DNA from: Candidatus Kosakonia sp. 282A-S69
GTDB lineage: Bacteria > Pseudomonadota > Gammaproteobacteria > Enterobacterales > Enterobacteriaceae
Direction of reading: 5' to 3'
Assembly: GCF_029433855.1 (NCBI RefSeq)
Contig: NZ_JAROAU010000003.1
Location: forward strand, 1,872,584 to 1,936,583
Length of the DNA: 64,000 nt
Shown here: positions 9,595 through 19,516 of the stretch, piece after piece
How positions within the stretch are numbered: position 1 is the first letter of the stretch
Layout: each line of letters begins with the position of its first letter
Position numbers and translations under genes: made by a program
Notes under the pieces: model-generated
Seen by the model: the letters and a program-made list of their open reading frames with translations, nothing else
Database searches by the model: none
What the model was told of the DNA's origin: nothing

Positions 9595-10719
9595 TTAACT
9601 CTGATTCTGCCGTGGGTTTGCCGGGAAGATAGCCCCCAGCACCGTTGGTGCGGCCGCACCGGTCACCGAGGGGAGGTTGCCCGGCAACCCGGCAAGTGTG
9701 CGCCAGGCCAGCCACGCAAAGGCCAGTGCCTCCATATCATCGCCGCTGATCCCGGCATCATCAGTTGGAGCCACTTCGATACCGGGAAGCTGGCTTGCCA
9801 GACGCGCCATTAAAAGCGGGTTGCGGCTACCGCCACCGCACACCAGCAGACGTTCGCAGCCGCCGCTGAGCAACACCTGTTCGGAGATGGTAACCGCTGT
9901 CAGCTCCACCAGCGTGGCCTGCACGTCGCAGGCGGCAAGCCCCGGATAGTGAACAAGATGACGCTCCAGCCAGCCTGCGTTGAAATATTCCCGCCCGGTG
10001 CTTTTCGGCGCCGGCTCGGCGAAATAGGGATCGCTTAACATTCTTTGCAGCAGCGGCAGGATGACCTTCCCTTCGCTCGCCCACTGCGCGTTCTCATCAT
10101 AAGGTTTGCCCTGGTTGCGCCAGATCCACGCATCAAGCAGCATATTCCCCGGCCCGGTGTCGAAACCTCTGACCGGCTGGCCTGGGATCAGCAGTGAGAG
10201 ATTGGCGATACCGCCAATATTGAGCACCATCCGCCGCTCAACCGGATGCGCAAGCAGCGCGTGATGAAAGGCAGGCACCAGCGGCGCGCCCTGCCCGCCG
10301 AGCGCCATATCGCGGCGACGAAAATCGCCGACAACGGTGACGCCGGTACGCGCGGCGATCTGGTTGTTATCGCCAATTTGCAACGTATGGGGTGCCGCGC
10401 CAGTAGGCTCGTGCCAGACAGTCTGGCCATGACAGCCAATCGCCACAATATCTTGCGCAATGAGTTGTTCTCTGTCCATCAACGCCAATACCGCATCTGC
10501 AAAGAGTTTGCCGAGCTGTGTATCGAGGCGACCAAGCTGAGAGAGAGTCAGTTGCTGCCCCTGGCAGATGCCGAGGATCCCCTCTTTAAGCGGCAGCGGA
10601 ATGGGAAAGGTCAGGCTTGCCTGCTGCGCGACCATGGTGTCGTCGATGGCAGCCAGCACCACATCCACCCCATCCAGACTGGTTCCCGACATCACCCCAA
10701 TATAGCGACCTGATTTCAT
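9595..10719 (-). CDS. anmK: Anhydro-N-acetylmuramic acid kinase
   Basis: A 374-residue sugar kinase that hydrolyses and phosphorylates 1,6-anhydro-MurNAc to MurNAc-6-phosphate during peptidoglycan recycling. The N-terminal [12 protein letters not shown] phosphate loop and the central ASKHA-type segments ([19 protein letters not shown]) are clear. The start at 10719 ([10 protein letters not shown]) fits the family and has AGGAAGAGG upstream. mliC lies downstream on the same strand, so both cell-wall genes could be co-transcribed. Confidence 0.97.
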   Translation of the reverse strand: MKSGRYIGVMSGTSLDGVDVVLAAIDDTMVAQQASLTFPIPLPLKEGILGICQGQQLTLSQLGRLDTQLGKLFADAVLALMDREQLIAQDIVAIGCHGQTVWHEPTGAAPHTLQIGDNNQIAARTGVTVVGDFRRRDMALGGQGAPLVPAFHHALLAHPVERRMVLNIGGIANLSLLIPGQPVRGFDTGPGNMLLDAWIWRNQGKPYDENAQWASEGKVILPLLQRMLSDPYFAEPAPKSTGREYFNAGWLERHLVHYPGLAACDVQATLVELTAVTISEQVLLSGGCERLLVCGGGSRNPLLMARLASQLPGIEVAPTDDAGISGDDMEALAFAWLAWRTLAGLPGNLPSVTGAAAPTVLGAIFPANPRQNQS

Positions 10720-10858
10720 ACCTCTTCCTTTCTTGCATGACAGAGAGGCTCCACTCCACCATAAAGCGTCCATTTACGCCATCGACAGCAAACACTTTTT
10801 AACAATCGTCATCCTTGTGCTTAAGTGAAAATGGCGCAAAGTGTGCTTATAATCGCTT

Positions 10859-10875
10859 CGTTTAGATCGGGTTAA
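10859..10875 (+). promoter_or_regulatory. PhoP box of the slyB promoter
   Basis: Direct repeat CGTTTA-N5-GGTTAA, close to the (T/G)GTTTA-N5-(T/G)GTTTA consensus bound by PhoP. A -10 element TATCAT lies at 10888-10893, exactly 12 bases downstream. This is the spacing of PhoP class I promoters, in which the box replaces the -35 element. slyB is a known PhoP/PhoQ target. Confidence 0.75.
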
Positions 10876-11001
10876 TCGCGCTTTGTGTATCATTTTTTTC
10901 GGTAATTGGCTGAAGATTCGAGTGGCATCGCGAATATGCCATATAATTTAGCCATGACGGATGCTCGCAAGGGCGTTACATGGTGAACAGGAGATTCATA
11001 A

Positions 11002-11469
11002 ATGATGTTACGTGCACTGGCAGTTTCGCTGGTTGGTTTTACATTGGCCGGGTGTGTGAATAACGACTCGCTCTCTGGCGACGTCTACTCTGCATCCGAA
11101 GCCAAACAGGTGCAAAATGTCACTTACGGCACCGTGGTTAACGTTCGTCCGGTGCAGATTCAGGGCGGTGATGACAGCAATGTTATTGGCGCGTTGGGCG
11201 GTGCCGTGCTGGGTGGATTCCTGGGCAACACTATTGGCGGCGGCGCAGGTCGTTCGCTGGCAACGGCCGCAGGCGCAGTAGCGGGTGGCGTTGCGGGTCA
11301 ATCCGCTCAGGGTGCGATGAACAAAACCCAGGGCGTGGAGCTGGAAATCCGTAAAGATGACGGCAACACCATTATGGTGGTGCAGAAACAGGGTAAAACC
11401 CAATATGTGGCAGGTCAGCGCGTCGTAATGGCGAGTAACGGCCGCGAAATTACCGTTTCCCCGCGTTAA
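11002..11469 (+). CDS. slyB: Outer-membrane lipoprotein SlyB
   Basis: A 155-residue lipoprotein with signal peptide and lipobox (LAGC, Cys18) followed by a Gly-rich hydrophobic hairpin (about residues 60-100) of the Gly-zipper 2TM type, then a C-terminal beta domain. SlyB is part of the PhoPQ stress response and stabilises outer-membrane proteins. Length and sequence match E. coli SlyB. It stands alone on the plus strand between a PhoP-type promoter and a terminator. Confidence 0.96.
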   Translation: MMLRALAVSLVGFTLAGCVNNDSLSGDVYSASEAKQVQNVTYGTVVNVRPVQIQGGDDSNVIGALGGAVLGGFLGNTIGGGAGRSLATAAGAVAGGVAGQSAQGAMNKTQGVELEIRKDDGNTIMVVQKQGKTQYVAGQRVVMASNGREITVSPR

Positions 11470-11528
11470 TCCTCAATAGGTGCGGTCATGCTGATGGCCG
11501 CATAAGCTTGCCCGGCAGCGGGCATAAA

Positions 11529-11556
11529 AAAAGCCTTGCGATTGCAAGGCTTTTTG
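11529..11556. terminator. Terminator between slyB and slyA
   Basis: AAGCCTTGC pairs with GCAAGGCTT, followed by T residues on the plus strand and preceded by an A run that serves the minus strand. It sits between the convergent slyB and slyA stops, 4 bases from the slyA stop. Confidence 0.9.
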
Positions 11557-11559
11557 CTG

Positions 11560-12000
11560 TCAGTCCCGCGCCTGGAGCTCAGTGATATTGTGCTCCAGCC
11601 GGGCAATCATCTTAATTAACAGATCAAGCTCCTCCGCAGAGAACCCGGATAAAATCTCACCCCGGGTCTTACGAATTACCGTCTCCATCTGATCGATGAT
11701 AGGCGACGCTTTGTCGGTCAATTTAATGCGTTTTGCCCGCCGATCGCTGGCGCAAGTCTGGCGAGAAATCAGCCCCTTCTCTTCCAGTTGATCGAGCGTG
11801 CGCACCAGTGAAGGCTGCTCAATGCCGATCGCTTTTGCCAGTTGAATTTGCGACTGATCGGGCGGTAACTGATGAATATTGTGCAGCGTCACCCAGTGTG
11901 TCTGCGTTAATTCCAGAGGTTTCAGGCGATGGTCAATCAAAGCGCGCCAGATGCGCACTAAGCGTGCCAGATCAGAACCTAATGGCGATTCCAATTTCAT
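11560..12000 (-). CDS. slyA: MarR-family transcriptional regulator SlyA
   Basis: A 146-residue winged-helix dimeric regulator. The DNA-binding region (about residues 45-95) is essentially identical to E. coli and Salmonella SlyA. SlyA counters H-NS silencing and controls envelope and efflux functions. It is divergent from ydhIJK, which encodes an efflux system, a common arrangement for MarR regulators and their targets. The start ATG at 12000 is preceded by AAGGAG. Confidence 0.97.
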   Translation of the reverse strand: MKLESPLGSDLARLVRIWRALIDHRLKPLELTQTHWVTLHNIHQLPPDQSQIQLAKAIGIEQPSLVRTLDQLEEKGLISRQTCASDRRAKRIKLTDKASPIIDQMETVIRKTRGEILSGFSAEELDLLIKMIARLEHNITELQARD

Positions 12001-12010
12001 CTCCTTATAA

Positions 12011-12022
12011 TTAGTTTGCTAA
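12011..12022. promoter_or_regulatory. Candidate SlyA operator
   Basis: TTAGTTTGCTAA matches the SlyA consensus TTAGCAAGCTAA at 9 of 12 positions and keeps both TTAG and CTAA half-sites. It lies 11 bases upstream of the slyA start, inside the divergent slyA/ydhI control region, so autoregulation is likely. Confidence 0.55.
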
Positions 12023-12153
12023 GTTATTATACTCATTTTAGAATAGTTTGCAGCATTTATATTTGTAAAACAAATATATTGCTCGTCTCGCCAGGGCTTG
12101 TGCCGCACCGTTTTTCACGCGGTGGTGCACTCATTTAAACAGGACACAGACGC

Positions 12154-12390
12154 GTGAAATTGACTTCAAGTTCTCCCGATATCCCTTTTCAGGATCTTAT
12201 CTTTGGCGCCTCGGTCTATTTCCCGCCGATCTGCAAAGCCGTGCTGCTGGGCTTTCTCCTCTGGTTGATGGTTCACCGCCTGCTGCGCGACTGGATTTAC
12301 GCGGGTGACATCTGGCACCCGGTGCTGCTGGATCTCTCCCTCTTTGTAATAGCACTGAGCCTCGCGCTCGGTCTGTTAATGGTGTGGTAA
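12154..12390 (+). CDS. ydhI: YdhI, DUF1656 small membrane protein
   Basis: A 78-residue protein with two membrane helices and the family's DIxFGxxYFPP signature near residue 15. DUF1656 proteins accompany YdhJ-type adaptor and FUSC-type transporter genes (as AaeX does with AaeAB), and this one is the first gene of the ydhIJK operon. Its last codons overlap possible ydhJ starts. Confidence 0.94.
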   Translation: MKLTSSSPDIPFQDLIFGASVYFPPICKAVLLGFLLWLMVHRLLRDWIYAGDIWHPVLLDLSLFVIALSLALGLLMVW

Positions 12391-12392
12391 CT

Positions 12393-13256
12393 ATGAGGCT
12401 TAACTCGCTGAAGTATTTATCAACTTTATTGGTGGTGGCGATTGCGCTGGTCGCAGGCTGGTGGATGTGGCATGTCTATATGCAGTCGCCCTGGACGCGC
12501 GATGGCAAAGTCCGGGCCGAGCAGGTGAGCATCACGCCGCAGGTCTCCGGCAGCATTCGCGAACTGGCGGTGAAAGATAACCAGTATGTTCACGCCGGCG
12601 ATCTGCTGTTTCATCTTGATGATACGCCTTATCAGATTGCAGTGGTCAATGCTGAAGGGCAACTGGCAAAGGCGCAGACCGAGCTTGCGAAAGCGAATAA
12701 CGAGGCCAGTCGCCGCCGCCACCTCTCCCATAACTACATTTCGGCCGAAGATCTCGACACCGCCAATATTGGTGTCAAAGCCGCGCAGGCCGATGTCGCC
12801 GTGGCAACCGCGCAACTTAATCAGGCGAAATGGCAGCTGGCACAGACCCGCGTCACCGCGCCGGTGGAGGGTTGGGTGACCAATCTCTCGGCGCGCACCG
12901 GAAACTATGCCACTGCCGGCCAGCCGGTTTTCGCGCTGGTCGACAGCCACTCATTTTATGTCGTCGGCTATTTCGAAGAGACCAAGCTGCGGCACATTCG
13001 TGAAGGTGCCGCAGCGAAGATAGTGCTCTACAGCAGCAATAAAACGTTACAGGGTCACGTAGCCAGTATTGGCCGCGCTATCTATGATCAGAGTGTGGCC
13101 ACCGACAGCGGGCTGGTGGCAGATATAAAACCCACCGTTCCGTGGGTGCGGCTGGCGCAGCGTGTGCCGGTCCGTATTCAGTTCGACGCCCTGCCACAGG
13201 GGGTGACGCTGGTCTCCGGCACTACCTGCACCGTGACGATTAGCGAGCAGCCATGA
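12393..13256 (+). CDS. ydhJ: YdhJ, membrane-fusion (HlyD/AaeA-type) efflux adaptor
   Basis: A 287-residue periplasmic adaptor with one N-terminal membrane helix (about residues 7-28), a biotinyl-lipoyl-like half ([25 protein letters not shown]), an alpha-hairpin (about residues 85-150) and a beta-barrel domain. It should connect YdhK with an outer-membrane channel. ATG at 12393 was preferred over GTG at 12384 because it matches the E. coli start. The TGA overlaps the ydhK ATG. Confidence 0.93.
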   Translation: MRLNSLKYLSTLLVVAIALVAGWWMWHVYMQSPWTRDGKVRAEQVSITPQVSGSIRELAVKDNQYVHAGDLLFHLDDTPYQIAVVNAEGQLAKAQTELAKANNEASRRRHLSHNYISAEDLDTANIGVKAAQADVAVATAQLNQAKWQLAQTRVTAPVEGWVTNLSARTGNYATAGQPVFALVDSHSFYVVGYFEETKLRHIREGAAAKIVLYSSNKTLQGHVASIGRAIYDQSVATDSGLVADIKPTVPWVRLAQRVPVRIQFDALPQGVTLVSGTTCTVTISEQP

Positions 13257-15277
13257 ACAGGCTGAGCCGGCTGTGGCAAAACCTGCCGTGGGTAAAAGCG
13301 ACCGGCGGCCAGTGGCGCTACGCGCTGCGCAATGGCATTGCCATGTGCCTGGCGCTGACGCTTGCCTATGCGCTCAATCTTGACGAGCCCTACTGGGCGA
13401 TGACCTCTGCGGCGGTGGTCAGTTTTCCTACCGTCGGCGGCGTAATCAGCAAAAGCCTTGGACGCATTGCTGGCAGCCTGCTTGGTGCATGCGCCGCACT
13501 GATTATCGCCGGGCAAACGCTTAACGATCCGTGGTTTTTTCTCTTTGCCATGGCGGGCTGGATAGCCTTTTGCACCTGGGCCTGCGCCCAGTTCAGCAAT
13601 AATGTCGCCTACGCATTCCAACTCGCTGGCTACACTGCCGCCATCATCGCGTTTGCGATGACCAATATCACTGAAATCACCGAGCTGTGGGATATCGCCC
13701 AGGCACGTGTCTGCGAAGTGATCCTCGGTATTCTATGCGGCGGCGTGATGATGATGATCCTGCCCGGCACCGCCGATGGCCCCACGCTGCTCGCCGCGCT
13801 CAGAACAATGCATGCCCGTCTGCTGGAGCACGCCAGTCTGCTCTGGCAGGCTGAGACCACCGACGCTATGCGCAGCGCGCATGAAAGCGTGATCGGGCAG
13901 ATCCTCACCACCAACCTGCTGCGCATCCAGGCATTCTGGAGCCACTATCGCTTTCGCCGTCAAAACCGGGTGCTCACCTGGCTGCTCCATCAGCAGTTGC
14001 GCATGACCAGCGTCATCTCAAGCCTGCGACGAATGCTGCTTAACTGGCCCGCCGCGCCCGCCGCTCTGCGCCCGGTGCTTGAGCAGCTGCTGGCGGAATT
14101 AGCCCACCCGCGCGCCGATGCGCTGACGGTCGCACGCATCATCTCCCCGCTGGCACCTGCGCAGGAGGCGGATTATCGTCATCATGCTTTCTGGCAGCGG
14201 CTGCGCTACTTCTGCCGTTTATACCTGGCCAGCCGCCGCTGGTTGCGCCATCTGGAAAACGCCTCGCCTGGAGGTGTTGTGCTGCCGCCGCGCAGCCCGG
14301 CATTAATGCGTGATATCGATAATGCCGAGGCGCTGTGGAGCGGGCTGAGAACCTTTGTCGCCCTGATTCTGGTTGGGGTATGGAGTCTTAGCGCGCAGTG
14401 GGAGCATGGCGCCGCCGCGCTAACGCTGGCAGCGATCAGCTGCGTGCTCTACTCCGTTTCGCCCGCGCCGTTTAACTCTTTAACCCTGCTGCTACGCACC
14501 CTTGCGCTGCTGACGCTGTTTAGCTTTGTTGTGAAGTTCGGCCTGATGGTGCAGATCAACGCGCTGGCGATGTTTCTGCTGTTTCTCTTTCCGCTGCTTA
14601 CCACCCTGCAGTTGCTGAAGCTACAGATGCCAAAGCGCGCCGGGTTGTGGGGGCAGCTGATTGTCTTTATGGGATCGTTTATTGCGGTGAGTAACCCGCC
14701 GGTGTTTGATTTCGCTGCTTTTCTCAATGACGATCTGGCAAAAATCCTCGGTGTGGGTCTGGCCTGGCTCGCCTTCGCCGTGCTACGACCGGGTTCGGAT
14801 GCACGCAGAAGCCGTCGCCATATTCGCGCCCTGCGCCGCCATTTTGTTGACCAGTTGAGCAGCGCGCCCAGACTTGACGAGCACCACTATGAATCGGTTG
14901 TGTATCACCACATCAGCCAGCTTAGTAACAGCCAGGATGCGCAGGCCCGGCGCTGGTTGTTGCGCTGGGGCGTGGTGCTGCTCAACTGCTCGCATGTCGT
15001 GTGGCAGCTACGCGGCTGGGAGACGCGTTCTGATCCGTTAAGCCGGGTACGCAATCGTGCGATTGGTTTGCTGCGGGGTGTGATGAGCGAGCGCGGCGTG
15101 CAGCAGCGATCGCTTAACGCCACGCTCGCAGAGTTAGCGCGGATTTGCGCGGCGCTGGGCCAACATCACCAGCCCGCCGCGCGGGAGCTCGCCTCGCTTA
15201 TCTGGCGCCTCTACTGCGCGCTTGCCCAGCTGGAAAACGCGCCTGCGCCAGGCACGATTAGTGAGCCGGTTACTTAA
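13253..15277 (+). CDS. ydhK: YdhK, FUSC-family efflux pump
   Basis: A 674-residue inner-membrane protein with two membrane blocks (about residues 20-170 and 360-510), each followed by a soluble region. This is the fusaric-acid-resistance/AaeB architecture. Together with YdhJ and YdhI it forms a presumed exporter of aromatic acids or similar compounds; the substrate is not known. The ATG overlaps ydhJ by 4 bases. Its 3' end overlaps the oncoming sodC by 8 bp, with no terminator visible between them. Confidence 0.95.
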   Translation: MNRLSRLWQNLPWVKATGGQWRYALRNGIAMCLALTLAYALNLDEPYWAMTSAAVVSFPTVGGVISKSLGRIAGSLLGACAALIIAGQTLNDPWFFLFAMAGWIAFCTWACAQFSNNVAYAFQLAGYTAAIIAFAMTNITEITELWDIAQARVCEVILGILCGGVMMMILPGTADGPTLLAALRTMHARLLEHASLLWQAETTDAMRSAHESVIGQILTTNLLRIQAFWSHYRFRRQNRVLTWLLHQQLRMTSVISSLRRMLLNWPAAPAALRPVLEQLLAELAHPRADALTVARIISPLAPAQEADYRHHAFWQRLRYFCRLYLASRRWLRHLENASPGGVVLPPRSPALMRDIDNAEALWSGLRTFVALILVGVWSLSAQWEHGAAALTLAAISCVLYSVSPAPFNSLTLLLRTLALLTLFSFVVKFGLMVQINALAMFLLFLFPLLTTLQLLKLQMPKRAGLWGQLIVFMGSFIAVSNPPVFDFAAFLNDDLAKILGVGLAWLAFAVLRPGSDARRSRRHIRALRRHFVDQLSSAPRLDEHHYESVVYHHISQLSNSQDAQARRWLLRWGVVLLNCSHVVWQLRGWETRSDPLSRVRNRAIGLLRGVMSERGVQQRSLNATLAELARICAALGQHHQPAARELASLIWRLYCALAQLENAPAPGTISEPVT

Positions 15278-15791
15278 TCACACCGCAGGCATAACGCGCC
15301 CCGCCGCCGCCGAGCGGTTTCGGCTGATCGGACATGTTATCGCCACCGACGTGGATCATCAGCGCTTTACCTTTCACCTCATCCAGCTTTTTCAGGCGCG
15401 GCGCGACAACGGCATCGGTCGCTTTGCCGTCGTTATTGACCACCAGCACCGGCAGGTCACCTAAATGCCCTTCCCCTTCCGGCCCTTCATGTTTGCCCGT
15501 GTTATGGGGATCGAGATGACCTCCCGCCGCTTCAGCGGCAGAGGGCTTGCCCTCTTTCATCGCCGGTTCGCAGCTGCCTTTGGCATGAACATGAAAACCG
15601 TGCTCACCGGGTGGCAAGGCGTTGAGATCGGGCGCGAACTCCAGCCCTTTATCGGTTTCGCTAATCTTCACGCTACCGACGGACTGCCCGACGCCCTGCG
15701 CGGTAACGAGGTTCATCTGCACTTCTTCACTGGCGGCCTGCGCCCCCGCACAGGTGAGCAGAGCCAGCATTGCCAGACTAAAACGCTTCAT
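15270..15791 (-). CDS. sodC: Periplasmic Cu/Zn superoxide dismutase
   Basis: A 173-residue precursor with a 19-20 residue signal peptide (ending GAQA). The mature enzyme has metal ligands in [19 protein letters not shown] and MIHVGGDN, and the C-terminal Cys of the conserved disulfide in ARYACGVIK. It dismutates superoxide in the periplasm. The start at 15791 follows GGAGGTCAT; the frame upstream has no signal peptide. The last 8 bp overlap the end of ydhK on the other strand. Confidence 0.97.
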   Translation of the reverse strand: MKRFSLAMLALLTCAGAQAASEEVQMNLVTAQGVGQSVGSVKISETDKGLEFAPDLNALPPGEHGFHVHAKGSCEPAMKEGKPSAAEAAGGHLDPHNTGKHEGPEGEGHLGDLPVLVVNNDGKATDAVVAPRLKKLDEVKGKALMIHVGGDNMSDQPKPLGGGGARYACGVIK

Positions 15792-15869
15792 ATGACCTCC
15801 ATTGGAATGTTTTCGCTCTGTTAGTGTAAACCAGAGCGGCACATTTCACCGGGAGGTCATGTATTTAGC

Positions 15870-16766
15870 TTACGGCACGTCGTAGCCGAGCGCCGCTTTA
15901 CGGATGCGGAACCACTGCTGGCGGGACATCTGCAGCTTCATCGCGCCGAGAGAAGAACGCACGCGCTCAATTTTGCCGGAGCCGATGATCGGCAGCGGCG
16001 CAGAGGGTAAACGCAGCACCCAGGCATAGATCACCTGCTCAATGTTTTCTGCATTTAGCTCGCTCGCCACCTGGTGCAGCTCGTCGCGCAGCGGCTGGCA
16101 GTCGGCATCGCTGAAGATGCGCCCGCCGCCCAGGCAGGACCACGCCATCGGCCGGATGCGCAGTTGCTGAAGCTGATCGAGCGTGCCATCAAGCAGCAGC
16201 GGCTGGTGCACGGGAGAGATCTCCACCTGATTGGTGACCAGCGTAAACGGCAGGCGCGATTGCAGCAGGGAGAACTGCGCGGGCGTGAAGTTAGAGACGC
16301 CGAAGTGGCGTACTTTACCGCTCTGATGCAGTTGCAAAAAGGCTTCGGCTACTTCGTCGGCATCCATCAGCGGATCCGGACGATGGATCAACAGCAGATC
16401 GAGATAGTCGGTCGCCAGGTTCACCAACGACTGCTCGGCGCTGTGAATGATATGGTCGCGTTCGGTGATGTAATGGCCGATCGCGTGTTGCGGCTTCGCG
16501 GTAGTGGCGATGCCGCATTTGGTGACCATCTCCATACGCGCGCGCAGATGCGGAGCAAGTTTAAGGGCTTCACCGAACGCGGCTTCACACTGATAGCCGC
16601 CATAGATATCGGCATGATCGACAGTGGTGACGCCAAGATCGAGATGGGCTTCAATAAAACTCACCAGCTGGCGCGGCGTGAAATTCCACTCCATCAGACG
16701 CCAGTAACCCATCACAAAACGTGAGAACTCAGGACCTTGCGGCGCAAGGGCAATACGCTGGACCAT
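15870..16766 (-). CDS. ydhF: YdhF, aldo/keto reductase
   Basis: A 298-residue NADPH-dependent oxidoreductase of the aldo/keto reductase family, with a TIM barrel. The catalytic Asp and Tyr lie in TTVDHADIYGGYQCE, the Lys in VTKCGIA and the His in LLIHRPDPLMD. NADP-binding residues lie near the C-terminus (IIGSGKIERVR). Its physiological substrate is unknown. Two adjacent ATGs exist (16769 and 16766); the second fits the family start and sits 8 bases from GAGG. Confidence 0.94.
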   Translation of the reverse strand: MVQRIALAPQGPEFSRFVMGYWRLMEWNFTPRQLVSFIEAHLDLGVTTVDHADIYGGYQCEAAFGEALKLAPHLRARMEMVTKCGIATTAKPQHAIGHYITERDHIIHSAEQSLVNLATDYLDLLLIHRPDPLMDADEVAEAFLQLHQSGKVRHFGVSNFTPAQFSLLQSRLPFTLVTNQVEISPVHQPLLLDGTLDQLQQLRIRPMAWSCLGGGRIFSDADCQPLRDELHQVASELNAENIEQVIYAWVLRLPSAPLPIIGSGKIERVRSSLGAMKLQMSRQQWFRIRKAALGYDVP

Positions 16767-16814
16767 CATGGTTTCCTCGAAGGTAATTTGCCCCGAGTAT
16801 ACCCACTTTTGCCC

Positions 16815-17066
16815 TTAAAACAGCGAAGGTTGATCAGGTTCTTCCGGCGGCTGGTCACGCATTGCGCGTAATTTACGCTGCCAGCGCTGGCGGCAGAGGC
16901 GCAGCACCTCCTGCTTTTGCGCGTCACTCATCGCTTGCCAGTTAAAGCGCTCATCGCGGCTGCGCATACAGCCACGGCAAAAGCCGCGTTCATCTGTCTG
17001 ACAGATGCCGCGACATGGACTCTGGACCGGGAAAAACTCCAGTTGTTCAGGCAATGGACGCTCCAT
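16815..17066 (-). CDS. ydhL: YdhL, DUF1289 cysteine-rich protein
   Basis: An 83-residue protein with the DUF1289 pattern SPCRGICQTDERGFCRGC, four closely placed cysteines that probably bind a metal or Fe-S centre. The basic C-terminal half ends with EPDQPSLF, as in E. coli YdhL. The function is unknown. It lies downstream of the divergent nemR promoter region and is followed by ydhF on the same strand. Confidence 0.92.
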   Translation of the reverse strand: MERPLPEQLEFFPVQSPCRGICQTDERGFCRGCMRSRDERFNWQAMSDAQKQEVLRLCRQRWQRKLRAMRDQPPEEPDQPSLF

Positions 17067-17174
17067 AGATGCAGGCTTTCTCTACATTCAAGACCGCAGC
17101 GAGATATTGCGCAACTGTTAAAAACGCATTGTTCGCCAATTGCCATCACAAAGTTCGCCCGCTAGAGTGTGTCG

Positions 17175-17771
17175 ATGCGCAAGAATTCTGAACATGACAC
17201 ACGCGAACACTTACTGGCCACCGGCGAGCAGCTCTGTATGCATCGCGGCTTTACCGGCATGGGGTTAAGCGAATTATTAAAAACGGCGGAAGTGCCAAAA
17301 GGCTCCTTCTACCACTACTTTCGCTCGAAAGAGGCGTTTGGCGTGGCGATGCTTGAGCGCCACTACGCCGGTTACCACCAGCGGCTGGCGAACCATTTTG
17401 CCAGCGGCCCGGGCACGGCGCGCGACAGATTGCTGGCCTATTATCAGGAGACCCTGAAGCAATTTTGCCAGCATGGCAATATCAGCGGCTGTCTGACCGT
17501 CAAGCTCTCGGCAGAGGTGTGCGATCTCTCGGAAGATATGCGCACGGCCATGGACAGCGGCGCGAGTGGCATTATCACCCTGCTCGCACAGGCGCTGGAA
17601 CAGGGACGCGAGGAGAAGAGTCTCGCCTTTGCAGGCGAAGCCCGCACTCAGGCACAGGTATTATATGCCCTGTGGCTCGGTGCTAACCTGCAGGCAAAAA
17701 TTTCGCGCAGTGCCCTGCCGCTGGAAAGCGCGCTGGCGCATGCGCAGCAGATCATTACCCGGCCTGAATAA
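17175..17771 (+). CDS. nemR: NemR, TetR-family electrophile/HOCl sensor
   Basis: A 198-residue repressor. Residues 1-55 form the TetR helix-turn-helix ([20 protein letters not shown]). Cys106 of the redox switch is conserved (ISGCLTVK), along with Cys98 and Cys116. It releases DNA when modified by reactive electrophiles or hypochlorous acid and so induces nemA and gloA. ATG at 17175 was chosen to match E. coli; GTG at 17169 would add two residues. nemA and gloA follow in the same direction. Confidence 0.95.
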   Translation: MRKNSEHDTREHLLATGEQLCMHRGFTGMGLSELLKTAEVPKGSFYHYFRSKEAFGVAMLERHYAGYHQRLANHFASGPGTARDRLLAYYQETLKQFCQHGNISGCLTVKLSAEVCDLSEDMRTAMDSGASGIITLLAQALEQGREEKSLAFAGEARTQAQVLYALWLGANLQAKISRSALPLESALAHAQQIITRPE

Positions 17772-17803
17772 CATCAGGCTTTTTATTTCATTTTTTACTA
17801 GTC

Positions 17804-17811
17804 GACCGGTC
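17804..17811. promoter_or_regulatory. Palindrome between nemR and nemA, candidate operator
   Basis: GACCGGTC is a perfect 8-bp palindrome inside TAGTCGACCGGTCTA, just ahead of the nemA ribosome-binding site (AGGAG at 17817-17821). Its position suggests a TetR-type site for NemR that could tune nemA separately from nemR. This is inference from symmetry and location. Confidence 0.35.
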
Positions 17812-17827
17812 TATTCAGGAGTTGTTT

Positions 17828-18922
17828 ATGTCCAGTAAATTATTTACGCCGTTGAAAGTCGGTGCCATTACCGTACCGAACCGCGTGTTGATGGCGCCCC
17901 TGACGCGCCTGCGCAGCATTGAGCCGGGCGATGTTCCAACGCCGCTGATGGCCGAGTACTACCGCCAGCGCGCCAGCGCCGGGCTTATCATCAGTGAAGC
18001 GACGCAAATCTCCGCACAGGCCAAAGGCTATGCGGGCGCGCCGGGTCTGCACAGCGACGAGCAGATCGCCGCATGGAAAAAGATCACCGATGCGGTGCAT
18101 GCCGATGATGGCCGCATTGCGGTTCAGCTGTGGCACACCGGCCGTATCTCTCACAGCAGCCTGCAACCGGGCGGCGCTGCACCGGTTGCACCGTCTGCTA
18201 TCAGCGCGGGTACCCGTACCTCTCTGCGTGATGAGCACGGCAACGCCACCCGTGAAGATACCTCCATGCCGCGTGCGCTGGAGACTGATGAGATCCCGGG
18301 CATCGTCAACGATTTCCGCCAGGCCGTCGCCAACGCGCGCGAAGCCGGTTTTGATCTGGTTGAGCTGCACTCTGCCCACGGCTACCTGCTGCACCAGTTC
18401 CTCTCACCTTCAGCTAACCAGCGTACCGACCAGTATGGCGGCAGCGTTGAGAACCGCGCGCGCCTGGTGCTGGAAGTGATTGATGCCGTGTGTGAAGAGT
18501 GGAGCGCCGATCGCATTGGTATTCGCATCTCGCCGATTGGCTCATTCCAGAACACTGATAACGGCCCGAACGAAGAAGCTGACGCGCTCTACCTGATTGA
18601 AGAGTTGGGTAAACGCGGTATCGCTTACCTGCACATGTCCGAGCCGGACTGGGCGGGCGGCGAACCCTACAGCGAGACGTTCCGTGAAAAAGTGCGTGCG
18701 CGCTTCCATGGCCCCATTATCGGCGCGGGCGCATACAGCGTTGAGAAAGCGGAAGATCTGATTAGCAAGGGGCTGATTGATGCCGTGGCCTTTGGCCGTG
18801 CCTACATCGCCAACCCGGATCTGGTAAAACGCCTGCAGTTGAAAGCGGAGCTCAACCCGCAGCGTCCGGAAAGCTTCTATGGCGGCGGCGCGGAAGGCTA
18901 CACCGACTACCCTTCTCTCTGA
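17828..18922 (+). CDS. nemA: N-ethylmaleimide reductase (old yellow enzyme)
   Basis: A 364-residue FMN flavoprotein of the OYE family that reduces activated alkenes, nitro-compounds and quinones. The substrate-binding pair lies in [18 protein letters not shown], a family signature is [15 protein letters not shown], and phosphate-binding residues occur in [14 protein letters not shown] at 17828 follows AGGAG at a 6-base distance. It is the second gene of the nemR-nemA-gloA set, which detoxifies electrophiles and methylglyoxal. Confidence 0.97.
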   Translation: MSSKLFTPLKVGAITVPNRVLMAPLTRLRSIEPGDVPTPLMAEYYRQRASAGLIISEATQISAQAKGYAGAPGLHSDEQIAAWKKITDAVHADDGRIAVQLWHTGRISHSSLQPGGAAPVAPSAISAGTRTSLRDEHGNATREDTSMPRALETDEIPGIVNDFRQAVANAREAGFDLVELHSAHGYLLHQFLSPSANQRTDQYGGSVENRARLVLEVIDAVCEEWSADRIGIRISPIGSFQNTDNGPNEEADALYLIEELGKRGIAYLHMSEPDWAGGEPYSETFREKVRARFHGPIIGAGAYSVEKAEDLISKGLIDAVAFGRAYIANPDLVKRLQLKAELNPQRPESFYGGGAEGYTDYPSL

Positions 18923-18941
18923 GAAGCGGATTGAGATTTGA

Positions 18942-18963
18942 TAGCGGCCCGGATCGGCCGCTA
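18942..18963. repeat. Hairpin between nemA and gloA
   Basis: TAGCGGCC pairs with GGCCGCTA over a 6-base loop. No T run follows, so it is not a classical terminator. It may stabilise or separate the nemA and gloA messages. Confidence 0.5.
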
Positions 18964-19017
18964 TACTAAAACCGTGTTTCGAACCGGAACGTTAACGCAT
19001 TCATAAAAGAGGATATT

Positions 19018-19425
19018 ATGCGCTTACTTCACACCATGCTGCGCGTCGGCGACCTGCAACGCTCAATCAACTTCTACACCAACGTGCTGGGCATGAAACT
19101 GCTGCGCACCAGCGAAAACCCGGAGTACAAATATTCGCTGGCTTTTGTCGGTTACGGTGATGAGAGCGAAGAAGCGGTCATTGAGCTGACCTACAACTGG
19201 GGTGTCGACAGCTATGAGCTTGGCACGGCGTATGGTCACATCGCGCTGAGCGTGGAAAACGCGGCGGAGTCCTGCGAAGCGATTCGTAAAAACGGCGGCA
19301 ACGTCACCCGTGAAGCAGGCCCGGTTAAAGGCGGCACCACGGTTATCGCCTTCGTAGAAGATCCGGACGGTTACAAAATCGAACTGATTGAAGAGAAAGA
19401 CGCCGGACGCGGTCTGGGTCACTGA
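19018..19425 (+). CDS. gloA: Lactoylglutathione lyase (glyoxalase I)
   Basis: A 135-residue metalloenzyme converting the methylglyoxal-glutathione hemithioacetal to S-lactoylglutathione. The four nickel ligands are visible: His5, Glu56, His74 and the Glu of YKIELIEE near residue 122. It is downstream of nemRA and in E. coli is co-induced by electrophiles through NemR. Confidence 0.98.
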   Translation: MRLLHTMLRVGDLQRSINFYTNVLGMKLLRTSENPEYKYSLAFVGYGDESEEAVIELTYNWGVDSYELGTAYGHIALSVENAAESCEAIRKNGGNVTREAGPVKGGTTVIAFVEDPDGYKIELIEEKDAGRGLGH

Positions 19426-19431
19426 TCTCCC

Positions 19432-19458
19432 CGGGCGCGCAATGCGCCCGCTGTTTTA
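19432..19458 (+). terminator. Probable terminator after gloA
   Basis: CGGGCGC pairs with GCGCCCG over GCAAT, followed by CTGTTTTA. The T run is short, so termination may be partial. Confidence 0.5.
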
Positions 19459-19516
19459 CTTCTTTCCGTAAAATTTGCCATAATGCGCTGCCCTTTTTTC
19501 CTATCAAGAGATCCTG

